Assembly: GCA_963932145.1 (NCBI GenBank)
Contig: OZ010603.1
Location: 87,884,489-87,948,488 of the forward strand
Source: Acanthosepion lycidas
Taxonomy: Eukaryota > Mollusca > Cephalopoda > Sepiida > Sepiidae
DNA: 64,000 nucleotides
Reading direction: 5' to 3'
The number at the start of each line of letters is the position of its first letter. Within the stretch, counting starts at the first letter, position 1. A program made the translations under genes and the position numbers. The notes under the pieces were generated by a model. It worked only from the letters and a program-made list of their open reading frames with translations. It searched no databases and had not been told where the DNA came from. Positions 43,101 through 57,500 of the stretch are shown piece after piece.

Positions 43101-43595
43101 GTTGGGTAGCCAACACGTCTTGAGTCATGGCTAGATGTCTAGAGAAGTAGATCAATGTATTTGGTTGTTGGGCAGCCAACACGTCTTGAGTCATGGCTAG
43201 ATGACTAGAGGAGTAGATCAATATATTTGGTTGTTGGGCAGCCAAAACGTCTAGAGTCATGGCTAGATGTCTAGAGAAGAAGATCAATGTAATGGTTGCT
43301 GGGCAGCCAACACGTCTTGAGTCATGGCTAGATGTCTAGAGCAGTAGATCAATGTATTTGGTTGTTGGGCAGCCAACTCGTCTTGAATCATGGCTAGATG
43401 ACTAGAGGAGTAGATCAATGTATTTGGTTGTTGGGCAGCCAACACGTCTTGAGTCATAGCTAGATGTGTAGAGGAGTAGATCAATATATTTGGTTGTTGG
43501 GCAGCCAACACGTCTTGAGTCATAGCTAGATGTCTAGAGGAGTAGATCAATGTATTTGGTTGTTGTGCAGCCAACACGTCTTGAGTCATGGCTAG
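37110..43595. repeat. Tandem duplication inside the satellite, offset 3230 bp
   Basis: Copies about 37110-40340 and 40340-43570. Five successive open frames recur at the same offset with the same lengths (for example 37478-38437 and 40708-41667). Only one difference was noticed: gatgattag at 39181 against gatgactag at 42411. 3230 is 4 short of 49 monomers. Confidence 0.9.
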
Positions 43596-44349
43596 ATGTC
43601 TAGAGCAGTAGATCAATGTATTTGGTTGCTGGGCAGCCAACACGTCTTGATTCATGGCTAGATGACTAGAGCAGTTGATCAATGTATTTGGTTGTTGGGC
43701 AGCCAACACGTCTTGAGTCATGGCTAGATATCTAGAGGAGTAGATCAATGTATTTGGTTGTTTGGCAGCTAACACGTCTTGACTCATGGCTAGATGTCTA
43801 GAGCAGTAGATCAATGTATTTGGTTGTTGGGCAGCCAACTCGAGTTGAGTCATGGCTAGATGACTAGAGCAGTAGATCAATGTATTTGGTTGTTGGGCAG
43901 CCAACACGTCTTGACTCATGGCTAGATGACTAGAGGAGTAGATCAATATATTTGGTTGTTGGACAGCCAACACGTCTTGAGTCATGGCTAGATGTCTAGA
44001 GGAGTAGATCAATGTATTTGGTTGCTGGGCAGCCAACACGTCTTGAGTCATGGCTAGATGACTAGAGCAGTAGATCAATGTATTTGGTTGTTGGGCAGCC
44101 AACACGTCTTGAGTCATGGCTAGATGTCTAGAGCAGTAGATCAATGTATTTGGTTGTTGGGCAGCCAACTCGTCTTGAATCATGGCTAGATGACTAGAGG
44201 AGTAGATCAATGTATTTGGTTGCTGGGCAGCCAACACGTATTGTAGACTTGGCTAGATGTCTAGAGCAGTAGATCAATGTATTTGGTTGTTCGGCAGCCA
44301 ACACGTCTTGAGTGATGTCTAGATGACTAGAGAAGTAGATCAATGTATT

Positions 44350-46460
44350 TGGTTGTTGGGCAGCCAACACGTCTTGAGTCATGTCTAGATATCTAGAGGA
44401 GTAGATCAATGTATTTCTTTGTTGGGCAGCCAACACGTCTTGAGTCATGGCTAGATGTCTAGAGCAGTAGATCAATGTATTTGGTTGCTGGGCAGCCAAC
44501 ACGTCTTGATTCATGGCTAGATGACTAGAGCAGTTGATCAATGTATTTGGTTGTTCGGCAGCCAACACGTCTTGAGTCATGGCTAGATGTCTAGAGGAGT
44601 AGATCAATGTATTTGGTTGTTTGGCAGCTAACACGTCTTGACTCATGGCTAGATGTCTAGAGCAGTAGATCAATGTATTTGGTTGTTGGGCAGCCAACTC
44701 GAGTTGAGTCATGGCTAGATGACTAGAGCAGTAGATCAATGTATTTGGTTGTTGGGCAGCCAACACGTCTTGAGTCATGGCTAGATGACTAGAGCAGTAG
44801 ATCAATGTATTTGGTTGTTGGGCAGCCAACACGTCTTGAGTCATGGCTAGATGTCTAGAGCAGTAGATCAATGTATTTGGTTGTTGGGCAGCCAACTCAT
44901 CTTGAGTCATGGCTAGATGACTAGAGCAGTAGATCAATGTATTTGATTGTTGGGCAGCCAACACGTCTTGAGTCATGGCTAGATGACTAGAGGAGTAGAT
45001 CAATATATTTGGTTGTGGGGCAGCCAACACGTCTTGAGTCATGGCTAGATGTCTAGAGGAGTAGATCAATGTATTTGGTTGTTGGGCAGCCAACTCGTCT
45101 TGAGTCATGGCTAGATGTCTATAGGAGTAGATCAATGTATTTGGTTGTTGGGTAGCCAACATTTCTTGAATCATGGCTAGATGCCCAGAGCAGTTGATCA
45201 ATGTATTTGGTTGTTGGGCAGACGACTCGTCTTGAATCATGGGTAGATGACTAGAGCAGTAGATCAATGTATTTGGTTGTTGGGCAGCCAACACGTCTTT
45301 GGTCATGGCAAGATGACCAGAGAAGTAGATCAATATATTTGGTTGTTGGGCAGCCAACACGTCTTGAGTCTTGGCTAGATGTCTAGAGCAGTAGATCAAT
45401 GTATTTGGTTGTTGGGCAGCCAACACGTCTTGAGTCATGTCTAGATATCTAGAGGAGTAGATCAATGTATTTCTTTGTTGGGCAGCCAACACGTCTTGAG
45501 TCATGGCTAGATGTCTAGTGCAGTAGATCAATGTATTTGGTTGCTGGGCAGCCAACACGTCTTGATTCATGGCTAGATGACTAGAGTAGTTGATCAATGT
45601 ATTTGGTTGTTCGGCAGCCAACACGTCTTGAGTCATGGCTAGATGTCTAGAGGAGTAGATCAATGTATTTGGTTGTTTGGCAGCTAACACGTCTTGACTC
45701 ATGGCTAGATGTCTAGAGCAGTAGATCAATGTATTTGGTTGTTGGGCAGCCAACTCGAGTTGAGTCATGGCTAGATGACTAGAGCAGTAGATCAATGTAT
45801 TTGGTTGTTGGGCAGCCAACACGTCTTGAGTCATGGCTAGATGACTAGAGCAGTAGATCAATGTATTTGGTTGTTGGGCAGCCAACACGTCTTGAGTCAT
45901 GGCTAGATGTCTAGAGCAGTAGATCAATGTATTTGGTTGTTGGGCAGCCAACTCATCTTGAGTCATGGCTAGATGACTAGAGCAGTAGATCAATGTATTT
46001 GATTGTTGGGCAGCCAACACGTCTTGAGTCATGGCTAGATGACTAGAGGAGTAGATCAATATATTTGGTTGTGGGGCAGCCAACACGTCTTGAGTCATGG
46101 CTAGATGTCTAGAGGAGTAGATCAATGTATTTGGTTGTTGGGCAGCCAACTCGTCTTGAGTCATGGCTAGATGTCTATAGGAGTAGATCAATGTATTTGG
46201 TTGTTGGGTAGCCAACATTTCTTGAATCATGGCTAGATGCCCAGAGCAGTTGATCAATGTATTTGGTTGTTGGGCAGACGACTCGTCTTGAATCATGGGT
46301 AGATGACTAGAGCAGTAGATCAATGTATTTGGTTGTTGGGCAGCCAACACGTCTTTGGTCATGGCAAGATGACCAGAGAAGTAGATCAATATATTTGGTT
46401 GTTGGGCAGCCAACACGTCTTGAGTCTTGGCTAGATGTCTAGAGCAGTAGATCAATGTAT
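44350..46460. repeat. Tandem duplication of 16 monomers, offset 1056 bp
   Basis: The rare variant gtatttctttg occurs at 44411 and 45467, exactly 16 x 66 apart, with matching order of other variants (tgagtcatgtctagatatct, gccaactcgagttgag, gccaacatttcttgaatc). Confidence 0.9.
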
Positions 46461-46489
46461 TTGGTTGTTCGGCAGCCAACACGTCTTGA

Positions 46490-49400
46490 GTCATGGCTAG
46501 ATGTCTAGAGCAGTAGATAAATGTATTTGGTTGTTGGGCAGCCAACACGTCTTGAGTCATGGCAAGATGTCTAGAGCAGTAGATCAATGTATTTGGTTGC
46601 TGGGCAGCCAACACATCTTGAATCATGGCTAGATGTCTAGAGCAGTAGATCAATGTATTTTATTGTTGGGCAGCCAACACGTCTTGAGTCATGGCTAGAT
46701 GTCTAGAGCAGTAGATCAATGTATTTGGTTGTTCGGCAGCCAACACGTCTTGAGTCATGGCTAGATGTCTAGAGCAGTAGATCAATGTATTTGGTTGTTG
46801 GGCAGCCAACACGTCTTGAGTCATGGCAAGATGTCTAGAGCAGTAGATCAATGTATTTGGTTGCTGGGCAGCCAACACATCTTGAATCATGGCTAGATGT
46901 CTAGAGCAGTAGATCAATGTATCTTATTGTTGGGCAGCCAACACGTCTTGTAGTGTTGGCTAGATGTCTAGAGCAGTAGATCAATGTATTTGGTTGTTCG
47001 GCAGCCAACACGTCTTGAGTCATGGCAAGATGTCTAGAGCAGTAGATCAATGTATTTGGTTGCTGGGCAGCCAACACGTCTTGAGTCATAGCTAGATGTC
47101 TAGAGGAGTAGATCAATGTATTTGGTTGCTGGGCAGCCAACACGTCTTGTAGTCTTGGCTAGATGTCTAGAGCAGTAGGTCAATGTATTTGGTTGTTCGG
47201 CAGCCAAGACGTCTTGAGTCATGTCTAGATGACTAGAGTAGTAGATCAATGTATTTCGTTGTTGGGCAGCCAACACGTCTTGAGTCATGGCTAGATATCT
47301 AGAGGAGTAGATCAATGTATTTGTTTGTTGGGCAGGCAACACGTCTTGAGTCATGGCTAGATGTCTAGAGAAGTAGATCAATGTATTTGGTTGTTGTGCA
47401 GCCAACACGTCTTGAGTCATGGCTAGATGTCTAGAGCAGTAGATCAATGTATTTGGTTGCTGGGCTGCCAACACGTCTTGATTCATGGCTAGATGACTAG
47501 AGCAGTAGATCAATGTATTTGGTTGTTGGGCAGCCAACACGTCTTGAGTCATGGCTAGATGACTTGAGGAGTAGATCAATATATTTGGTTGTTGGGCAGC
47601 CAACACGTCTTGAGTCATGGCTAGATGTCTAGAGGAGTAGATCAATGTATTTGGTTGTTGGGCAGCCAACACGTCTTGAGTCATGGCTAGATGTCTAGAG
47701 CAGTAGATCAATGTATTTGGTTGTTGGGCAGCCAACTCATCTTGAGTCATGGCTAGATGACTAGAGCAGTAGATCAATGTATTTGATTGTTGGGCAGCCA
47801 ACACGTCTTGAGTCATGGCTAGATGACTAGAGGAGTAGATCAATATATTTGGTTGTGGGGCAGCCAACACGTCTTGAGTCATGGCTAGATGTCTAGAGGA
47901 ATAGATCAATGTATTTGGTTCCTGGGCAGCCAACACGTCTTGAGTCTTGGCAAGATATCTAGAGCAGTAGATCAATGTATTTGGTTGTTGGGCAGCTAAC
48001 ACGTCTTGACTCATGGCTAGATGTCTAGAGCAGTAGATCAATGTATTTGGTTGTTGGGCAGCCAACTCGAGTTGAGTCATGGCTAGATGACTAGAGCAGT
48101 AGATCAATGTATTTGGTTGTTGGGCAGCCAACACGTCTTGAGTCATGGCTAGATGACTAGAGCAGTAGATCAATATATTTGGTTGTTGGGCAGCCAACAC
48201 GTCTTGAGTCTTGGCTAGATGTCTAGAGCAGTAGATCAATGTATTTGATTGTTCGGCAGCCAACACGTCTTGAGTCATGGCTAGATGTCTAGAGCAGTAG
48301 ATCAATGTATTTGGTTGTTGGGCAGCCAACACGTCTTGAGTCATGGCAAGATGTCGAGAGCAGTAGATCAATGTATTTGGTTGCTGGGCAGCCAGCACAT
48401 CTTGAATCATGGCTAGTTGTCTAGAGCAGTAGATCAATGTATTTTATTGTTGGGCAGCCAACACATCTTGAGTCATGGCTAGATGACTAGAGCAGTAGAT
48501 CAATGTATTTGGTTGTTAGGTAGCCAACACGTCTTGAGTCATGGCTAGATGTCTAGAGAAGTAGATCAATGTATTTGGTTGCTGGGCAGCCAACACGTCT
48601 TGAGTCTTGGCAAGATGTCTAGAGCAGTTCATCAATGTATTTGGTTGTTGGGCAGCCAACACGTCTAGAGTCATGGCTAGATGACTAGAGGAGTAGATCA
48701 ATATATTTGGTTGTTGGGCAGCCAACACGTCTTGAGTCTTGGCTAGATGTCTAGAGCAGTAGATCAATGTATTTGGTTGTTGGGCTGCCGACTCGTCTTG
48801 AATCATGGCTAGATGACTAGAGCAGTAGATCAATGTATTTGGTTGTTCGGCAGCCAACACGTCTTGAGTCTTGGCTAGATGTCTAGAGCAGTAGATCAAT
48901 GTATTTGGTTGTTCGGCAGCCAACACGTCTTGAGTCATGGCTAGATGTATAGAGCAGTAGATCAATGTATTTGGTTGTTGGGCAGCCAACACGTCTTGAG
49001 TCATGGCTAGATGACTAGAGGAGTAGATCAATATATTTCGTTGTTCGGCAGCCAACTCGTCTTGAATCATGGCTAGATTACTAGAGCAGTAGATCAATGT
49101 ATTTGGTTGTTGTGCAACCAACACGTCTTGAGTCCTGGCTAGATGTCTAGAGCAGTAGATCAATGTATTTGGTTGTTCGGCGGGGCAACACGTCTTGAAT
49201 CATGGCTAGATGTCTAGAGCTGTAGATCAATGTATATGGTTGTTGGGCAGCCAACACTTCTTGAGTCATGGCTAGATGTCTAGAGGAGTAGATCAATGTA
49301 TTTGGTTGTTGGGCAGCCAACACGTCTTGAGTCATGGCTAGATGTCTAGAGCAGTAGATCAATGTATTTGGTTGTTGGGCAGCCAACTCGTCTTGAATCA

Positions 49401-50520
49401 TAGCTAGATGACTAGAGCAGTAGATCAATGTATTTGGTTGTTGGGCAGCCAACACGTCTTGAGTCATGTCTAGATGACTAGAGGAGTAGATCAATATATT
49501 TGGTTATTGGGCAGCCAACACGTCTTGAGTCTTGGCTAGATGTCTAGAGCAGTATATCAATGTATTTGGTTGTTGGGCTGTCGACTCGTCTTGAATCATG
49601 GCTAGATGACTAGAGCAGTAGATCAATGTATTTGGTTGTTCGGCAGCCAACACGTCTTGACTCTTGGCTAGATGTCTAGAGCAGTAGATCAATGTATTTG
49701 GTTGTTCGGCAGCCAACACGTCTTGAGTCATGGCTAGATGTATAGAGCAGTAGATCAATGTATTTGGTTGTTGGGCAGCCAACACGTCTTGAGTCATGGC
49801 TAGATGTCTACAGGAGTAGATCAATGTATTTGGTTGTTGGGCAGCCAACACGTCTTGAGTCATGGCTAGTTGTCTAGAGCAGTAGATCAATGTATTTGGT
49901 TGTTGGGCAGCCAACTCGTCTTGAATCATGGCTAGATGACTAGAGCAGTAGATCAATGTATTTGTTTGTTGGGCAGCCAAAACGTCTTGAGTCATGGCTA
50001 GATGTCTAGAGGAGTAGATCAATATATTTGGTTGTTGGGCAGCCAACACGTCTTGCGTCTTGGCTAGATGACTAGAGGAGTAGATCAATATATTTCGTTG
50101 TTCGGCAGACAACTCCTCTTGAATCATGGCTAGATTACTAGAGCAGTAGATCAATGTATTTGGTTGTTGTGCAACCAACACGTCTTGAGTCTTGGCTAGA
50201 TGTCTAGAGCAGTAGATCAATGTATTTGGTTGTTCGGCGGGGCAACACGTCTTGAATCATGGCTAGATGTCTAGAGCTGTAGATCAATGTATATGGTTGT
50301 TGGGCAGCCAACACTTCTTGAGTCATGGCTAGATGTCTAGAGGAGTAGGTCAATGTATTTGGTTGCAGGGTAGCCAAAACGTCTTGAGTCATGGCTAGAT
50401 GACTAGAGCAGTAGATCAATGTATTTGGTTGTTGGGCAGCCAACACGTCTTGAGTCATATCTAGATGTCTAGAGCAGTAGATCAATGTATGTGGTTGTTG
50501 GGCAGCCAACACGTCTTGAG
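46490..50520. repeat. Large block duplicated at about 55930-59832
   Basis: Offset 9312 bp from about 47110 on (frames 47100-48437 and 56412-57749, 48516-49163 and 57828-58475, 49504-50220 and 58816-59532). To the left the offset is 9444, so two monomers (132 bp) were lost or gained. A few substitutions separate the copies. Confidence 0.9.
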
Positions 50521-51165
50521 TCATGGCTAGATGACTAGAGCAGTAGATCAATATATTTCGTTGTTCGGCAGACAACTCGTCTTGAATCATGGCTAGATTA
50601 CTAGAGCAGTAGATCAATGTATTTGGTTGTTGTGCAACCAACACGTCTTGAGTCTTGGCTAGATGTCTAGAGCAGTAGATCAATGTATTTGGTTGTTCGG
50701 CGGGGCAACACGTCTTGAATCATGGCTAGATGTCTAGAGCTGTAGATCAATGTATATGGTTGTTGGGCAGCCAACACTTCTTGAGTCATGGCTAGATGTC
50801 TAGAGGAGTAGGTCAATGTATTTGGTTGCAGGGCAGCCAAAACGTCTTGAGTCATGGCTAGATGACTAGAGCAGTAGATCAATGTATTTGGTTGTTGGGC
50901 AGCCAACACGTCTTGAGTCATGTCTAGATGTCTAGAGCAGTAGATCAATGTATTTGGTTGTTGGGCAGCCAACACGTCTTGAGTCATGGCTAGATGACTA
51001 GAGGAGTAGATCAATATATTTCGTTGTTCGGCAGCCAACTCGTCTTGAATCATGGCTAGATTACTAGAGCAGTAGATCAATGTATTTGGTTGTTATGCAA
51101 CCAACACGTCTTGTGTCTTGGCTAGATGTCTAGAGCAGTAGATCAATGTATTTGGTTGTTCGGCG
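50230..51165. repeat. 7-monomer higher-order repeat, period 463 bp
   Basis: The unusual ttcggcggggcaacacg occurs at about 50231, 50694 and 51157, 463 bp apart (7 x 66 + 1). The extra base comes from this variant itself, which shifts the open frame. The same variant appears at 49180, 58490 and 59543. Confidence 0.85.
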
Positions 51166-51549
51166 GGGCAACACGTCTTGAATCATGGCTAGATGTCTAG
51201 AGCTGTAGATCAATGTATATGGTTGTTGGGCAGCCAACACTTCTTGAGTCATGGCTAGATGTCTAGAGGAGTAGATCAATGTATTTGGTTGCAGGGCAGC
51301 CAAAGCGTCTTGAGTCATGGCTAGATGACTAGAGCAGTAGATCAATGTATTTGGTTGTTGGGCAGCCAACACGTCTTGAGTCATGGCTAGATGTCTAGAG
51401 CAGTAGATCAATGTATTTGGTTGTTGGGCAGCCAACTCGTCTTGAATCATAGCTAGATGACTAGAGCAGTAGATCAATGTATTTGGTTGTTGGGCAGCCA
51501 ACACGTCTTGAGTCATGTCTAGATGACTAGAGGAGTAGATCTATATATT

Positions 51550-54500
51550 TGGTTATTGGGCAGCCAACACGTCTTGAGTCTTGGCTAGATGTCTAGAGCA
51601 GTAGATCAATGTATTTGGTTGTTGAGCTGCCGACTCGTCTTGAATCATGGCTAGATGACTAAAGCAGTAGATCAATGTATTTGGTTGTTCGGCAGCCAAC
51701 ACGTCTTGAGTCTTGGCTAGATGTCTAGAGCAGTAGATCAATGTATTTCGTTGTTCGGCAGCCAACACGTCTTGAGTCATGGCTAGATGTATAGAGCAGT
51801 AGATCAATGTATTTGGTTGTTGGGCAGCCAACACGTCTTGAGTCATGGCTAGATGTCTAGAGGAGTAGATCAATGTATTTGGTTGTTGGGCAGCCAAAAC
51901 GTCTTGAGTCATGGCTAGATGTCTAGAGGAGCAGATCAATATATTTGGTTGTTGGGCAGCCAACACGTCTTGAGTCATGGCTAGATGACTAGAGCAGTAG
52001 ATCAATGTATTTGGTTGTTGGGCAGCCAACACGTCTTGAGTCATGGCTAGATGACTAGAGCAATTGATCAATGTATTTGGTTGTTGGGCAGCCAACACGT
52101 CTTGTGTCATGGCTAGATGTCTAGAGGTGTAGATCAATGTATTTGGTTGTTGGCCAGCTAACACGTCTTGAGTCATGGCTAGATGTCTAGAGGAGTAGAT
52201 CAATGTATTTGGTTGTTGGGCAGCCAACTCGTCTTGAATCATAGCTAGATGACTAGAGCAGTAGATCAATGTATTTGGTTGTTGGGCAGCCAACACGTCT
52301 TGAGTCATGTCTAGATGACTAGAGGAGTAGATCTATATATTTGGTTATTGGGCAGCCAACACGTCTTGAGTCTTGGCTAGATGTCTAGAGCAGTAGATCA
52401 ATGTATTTGGTTGTTGGGCTGCCGACTCGTCTTGAATCATGGCTAGATGACTAAAGCAGTAGATCAATGTATTTGGTTGTTCGGCAGCCAACACGTCTTG
52501 AGTCTTGGCTAGATGTCTAGAGCAGTAGATCAATGTATTTCGTTGTTCGGCAGCCAACACGTCTTGAGTCATGGCTAGATGTATAGAGCAGTAGATCAAT
52601 GTATTTGGTTGTTGGGCAGCCAACACGTCTTGAGTCATGGCTAGATGTCTAGAGGAGTAGATCAATGTATTTGGTTGTTGGGCAGCCAACACGTCTTGAG
52701 TCATGGCTAGTTGTCTAGAGCAGTAGATCAATGTATTTGGTTGTTGGGAAGCCAACTCGTCTTGAATCATGGCTAGATGACTAGAGCAGTAGATCAATGT
52801 ATTTGGTTGTTGGGCAGCCAAAACATCTTGAGTCATGGCTAGATGTCTAGAGGAGCAGATCAATATATTTGGTTGTTGGGCAGCCAACACGTCTTGAGTC
52901 ATGGCTAGATGACTAGAGCAGTAGATCAATGTATTTGGTTGTTGGGCAGCCAACACGTCTTGAGTCATGGCTAGATGACTAGAGCAATTGATCAATGTAT
53001 TTGGTTGTTGGGCAGCCAACACGTCTTGTGTCATGGCTAGATGTCTAGAGGTGTAGATCAATGTATTTGGTTGTTGGCCAGCTAACACGTCTTGAGTCAT
53101 GGCTAGATGTCTAGAGCAGTAGATCAATGTATTTGGATGTTGGGCAGCCAACATGTCTTGAGTCATGGCTAGATGTCTAGAGCAGTAGATCAATGTATTT
53201 GGTTGTTGGGCAGCCAACTCGTCTTGAGTCATGGCTAGATGACTAGAGCAGTAGATCAATGTATTTGGTTGTTGGGCAGCCAACACGTCTTGAGTCATGG
53301 CTAGATGTCTAGAGCAGTAGATCAATGTATTTGGTTGTTGGGCAGCCAACTCGTCTTGAGTCATGGCTAGATGACTAGAGCAGTAGATCAATGTATTTGG
53401 TTGCTGGGCAGCCAACACGTCTTGAGTCTTGGCTAGATGACTAGAGCATTAGATCAATGTATTTGATTGTTGGGCAGCCAACACGTCTTGAGTCATGGCT
53501 AGATGTCTTGAGCAGTAGATCAATGTATTTGGTTGCTGGGCAGCCAACACGTCTTGATTCATGGCTAGATGACTAGAGCATTAGATCAATGTATTTGGTT
53601 GTTGGGCAGCCAACACGTCTTGAGTCATGGCTAGATGACTAGAGCAGTAGATCAATGTATTTGTTTGTTGGGCAGCCAACACGTCTTGAGTCTTGGCTAG
53701 ATGACTAGAGCAGTAGATCAATGTATTTGGTTGGTGGGCAGCCAACACGTCTTGAGTCATGGCTAGATGTCTAGAGGAGTAGATCAATGTATTTGGTTGC
53801 TGGGCAGCCAACACGTCTTGAGTCTTCGCTAGGTGACTAGAGCATTAGATCAATGTATTTGATTGTTGGGCAGCCAACACGTCTTGAGTCATGGCTAGAT
53901 GTCTTGAGCAGTAGATCAATGTATTTGGTTGCTGGGCAGCCAACACGTCTTGATTCATGGCTAGATGACTAGAGCATTAGATCAATGTATTTGGTTGTTG
54001 GGCAGCCAACACGTCTTGAATCATGGCTAGATGACTAGAGCAGTAGATCAATGTATTTGGTTGTTGGGCAGCCAAAACGTCTTGAGTCATGGCTAGATGT
54101 CTAGAGGAGCAGATCAATATATTTGGTTGTTGGGCAGCCAACACGTCTTGAGTCATGGCTAGATGACTAGAGCAGTAGATCAATGTATTTGGTTGTTGGG
54201 CAGCCAACACGTCTTGAGTCATGGCTAGATGACTAGAGCAATTGATCAATGTATTTGGTTGTTGGGCAGCCAACACGTCTTGTGTCATGGCTAGATGTCT
54301 AGAGGTGTAGATCAATGTATTTGGTTGTTGGCCAGCTAACACGTCTTGAGTCATGGCTAGATGTCTAGAGGAGTAGATCAATGTATTTGGTTGTTGGGCA
54401 GCCAACTCGTCTTGAATCATAGCTAGATGACTAGAGCAGTAGATCAATGTATTTGGTTGTTGGGCAGCCAACACGTCTTGAGTCATGTCTAGATGACTAG

Positions 54501-57500
54501 AGGAGTAGATCTATATATTTGGTTATTGGGCAGCCAACACGTCTTGAGTCTTGGCTAGATGTCTAGAGCAGTAGATCAATGTATTTGGTTGTTGGGCTGC
54601 CGACTCGTCTTGAATCATGGCTAGATGACTAAAGCAGTAGATCAATGTATTTGGTTGTTCGGCAGCCAACACGTCTTGAGTCTTGGCTAGATGTCTAGAG
54701 CAGTAGATCAATGTATTTCGTTGTTCGGCAGCCAACACGTCTTGAGTCATGGCTAGATGTATAGAGCAGTAGATCAATGTATTTGGTTGTTGGGCAGCCA
54801 ACACGTCTTGAGTCATGGCTAGATGTCTAGAGGAGTAGATCAATGTATTTGGTTGTTGGGCAGCCAACACGTCTTGAGTCATGGCTAGTTGTCTAGAGCA
54901 GTAGATCAATGTATTTGGTTGTTGGGAAGCCAACTCGTCTTGAATCATGGCTAGATGACTAGAGCAGTAGATCAATGTATTTGGTTGTTGGGCAGCCAAA
55001 ACATCTTGAGTCATGGCTAGATGTCTAGAGGAGCAGATCAATATATTTGGTTGTTGGGCAGCCAACACGTCTTGAGTCATGGCTAGATGACTAGAGCAGT
55101 AGATCAATGTATTTGGTTGTTGGGCAGCCAACACGTCTTGAGTCATGGCTAGATGACTAGAGCAATTGATCAATGTATTTGGTTGTTGGGCAGCCAACAC
55201 GTCTTGTGTCATGGCTAGATGTCTAGAGGTGTAGATCAATGTATTTGGTTGTTGGCCAGCTAACACGTCTTGAGTCATGGCTAGATGTCTAGAGGAGTAG
55301 ATCAATGTATTTGGTTGCTGGGCAGCCAACACGTCTTGAGTCATGGCTAGATGACTAGAGCAGTAGATCAATGTATTTGGATGTTGGGCAGCCAACATGT
55401 CTTGAGTCATGGCTAGATGTCTAGAGCAGTAGATCAATGTATTTGGTTGTTGGGCAGCCAACTCGTCTTGAGTCATGGCTAGATGACTAGAGCAGTAGAT
55501 CAATGTATTTGGTTGTTGGGCAGCCAACACGTCTTGAGTCATGGCTAGATGTCTAGAGGAGTAGATCAATGTATTTGGTTGCTGGGCAGCCAACACGTCT
55601 TGAGTCTGGGCTAGATGACTAGAGCATTAGATCAATGTATTTGATTGTTGGGCAGCCAACACGTCTTGAGTCATGGCTAGATGTCTTGAGCAGTAGATCA
55701 ATGTATTTGGTTGCTGGGCAGCCAACACGTCTTGATTCATGGCTAGATGACTAGAGCATTAGATCAATGTATTTGGTTGTTGGGCAGCCAACACGTCTTG
55801 AGTCATGGCTAGATGACTAGAGCAGTAGATCAATGTATTTGTTTGTTGGGCAGCCAACACGTCTTGAGTCTTGGCTAGATGACTAGAGCAGTAGATAAAT
55901 GTATTTGGTTGTTGGGCAGCCAACACGTCTTGAGTCATGGCTAGATGTCTAGAGCAGTAGATCAATGTATTTGGTTGTTGGGCAGCCAACACGTCTTGAG
56001 TCATGGCAAGATGTCTAGAGCAGTAGATCAATGTATTTGGTTGCTGGGCAGCCAACACATCTTGAATCATGGCTAGATGTCTAGAGCAGTAGATCAATGT
56101 ATTTTATTGTTGGGCAGCCAACACGTCTTGAGTCATGGCTAGATGTCTAGAGCAGTAGATCAATGTATTTGGTTGTTCGGCAGCCAACACGTCTTGAGTC
56201 ATGGCTAGATGTCTAGAGCAGTAGATCAATGTATTTGGTTGTTGGGCAGCCAACACGTCTTGAGTCATGGCAAGATGTCTAGAGCAGTAGATCAATGTAT
56301 TTGGTTGCTGGGCAGCCAACACATCTTGAATCATGGCTAGATGTCTAGAGCAGTAGATCAATGTATCTTATTGTTGGGCAGCCAACACGTCTTGTAGTGT
56401 TGGCTAGATGTCTAGAGCAGTAGATCAATGTATTTGGTTGCTGGGCAGCCAACACGTCTTGTAGTCTTGGCTAGATGTCTAGAGCAGTAGGTCAATGTAT
56501 TTGGTTGTTCGGCAGCCAAGACGTCTTGAGTCATGTCTAGATGACTAGAGTAGTAGATCAATGTATTTCGTTGTTGGGCAGCCAACACGTCTTGAGTCAT
56601 GGCTAGATATCTAGAGGAGTAGATCAATGTATTTGTTTGTTGGGCAGGCAACACGTCTTGAGTCATGGCTAGATGTCTAGAGAAGTAGATCAATGTATTT
56701 GGTTGTTGTGCAGCCAACACGTCTTGAGTCATGGCTAGATGTCTAGAGCAGTAGATCAATGTATTTGGTTGCTGGGCAGCCAACACGTCTTGATTCATGG
56801 CTAGATGACTAGAGCAGTAGATCAATGTATTTGGTTGTTGGGCAGCCAACACGTCTTGAGTCATGGCTAGATGACTTGAGGAGTAGATCAATATATTTGG
56901 TTGTTGGGCAGCCAACACGTCTTGAGTCATGGCTAGATGTCTAGAGGAGTAGATCAATGTATTTGGTTGTTGGGCAGCCAACACGTCTTGAGTCATGGCT
57001 AGATGTCTAGAGCAGTAGATCAATGTATTTGGTTGTTGGGCAGCCAACTCATCTTGAGTCATGGCTAGATGACTAGAGCAGTAGATCAATGTATTTGATT
57101 GTTGGGCAGCCAACACGTCTTGAGTCATGGCTAGATGACTAGAGGAGTAGATCAATATATTTGGTTGTGGGGCAGCCAACACGTCTTGAGTCATGGCTAG
57201 ATGTCTAGAGGAATAGATCAATGTATTTGGTTCCTGGGCAGCCAACACGTCTTGAGTCTTGGCAAGATATCTAGAGCAGTAGATCAATGTATTTGGTAGT
57301 TGGGCAGCTAACACGTCTTGACTCATGGCTAGATGTCTAGAGCAGTAGATCAATGTATTTGGTTGTTGGGCAGCCAACTCGAGTTGAGTCATGGCTAGAT
57401 GACTAGAGCAGTAGATCAATGTATTTGGTTGTTGGGCAGCCAACACGTCTTGAGTCATGGCTAGATGACTAGAGCAGTAGATCAATATATTTGGTTGTTG

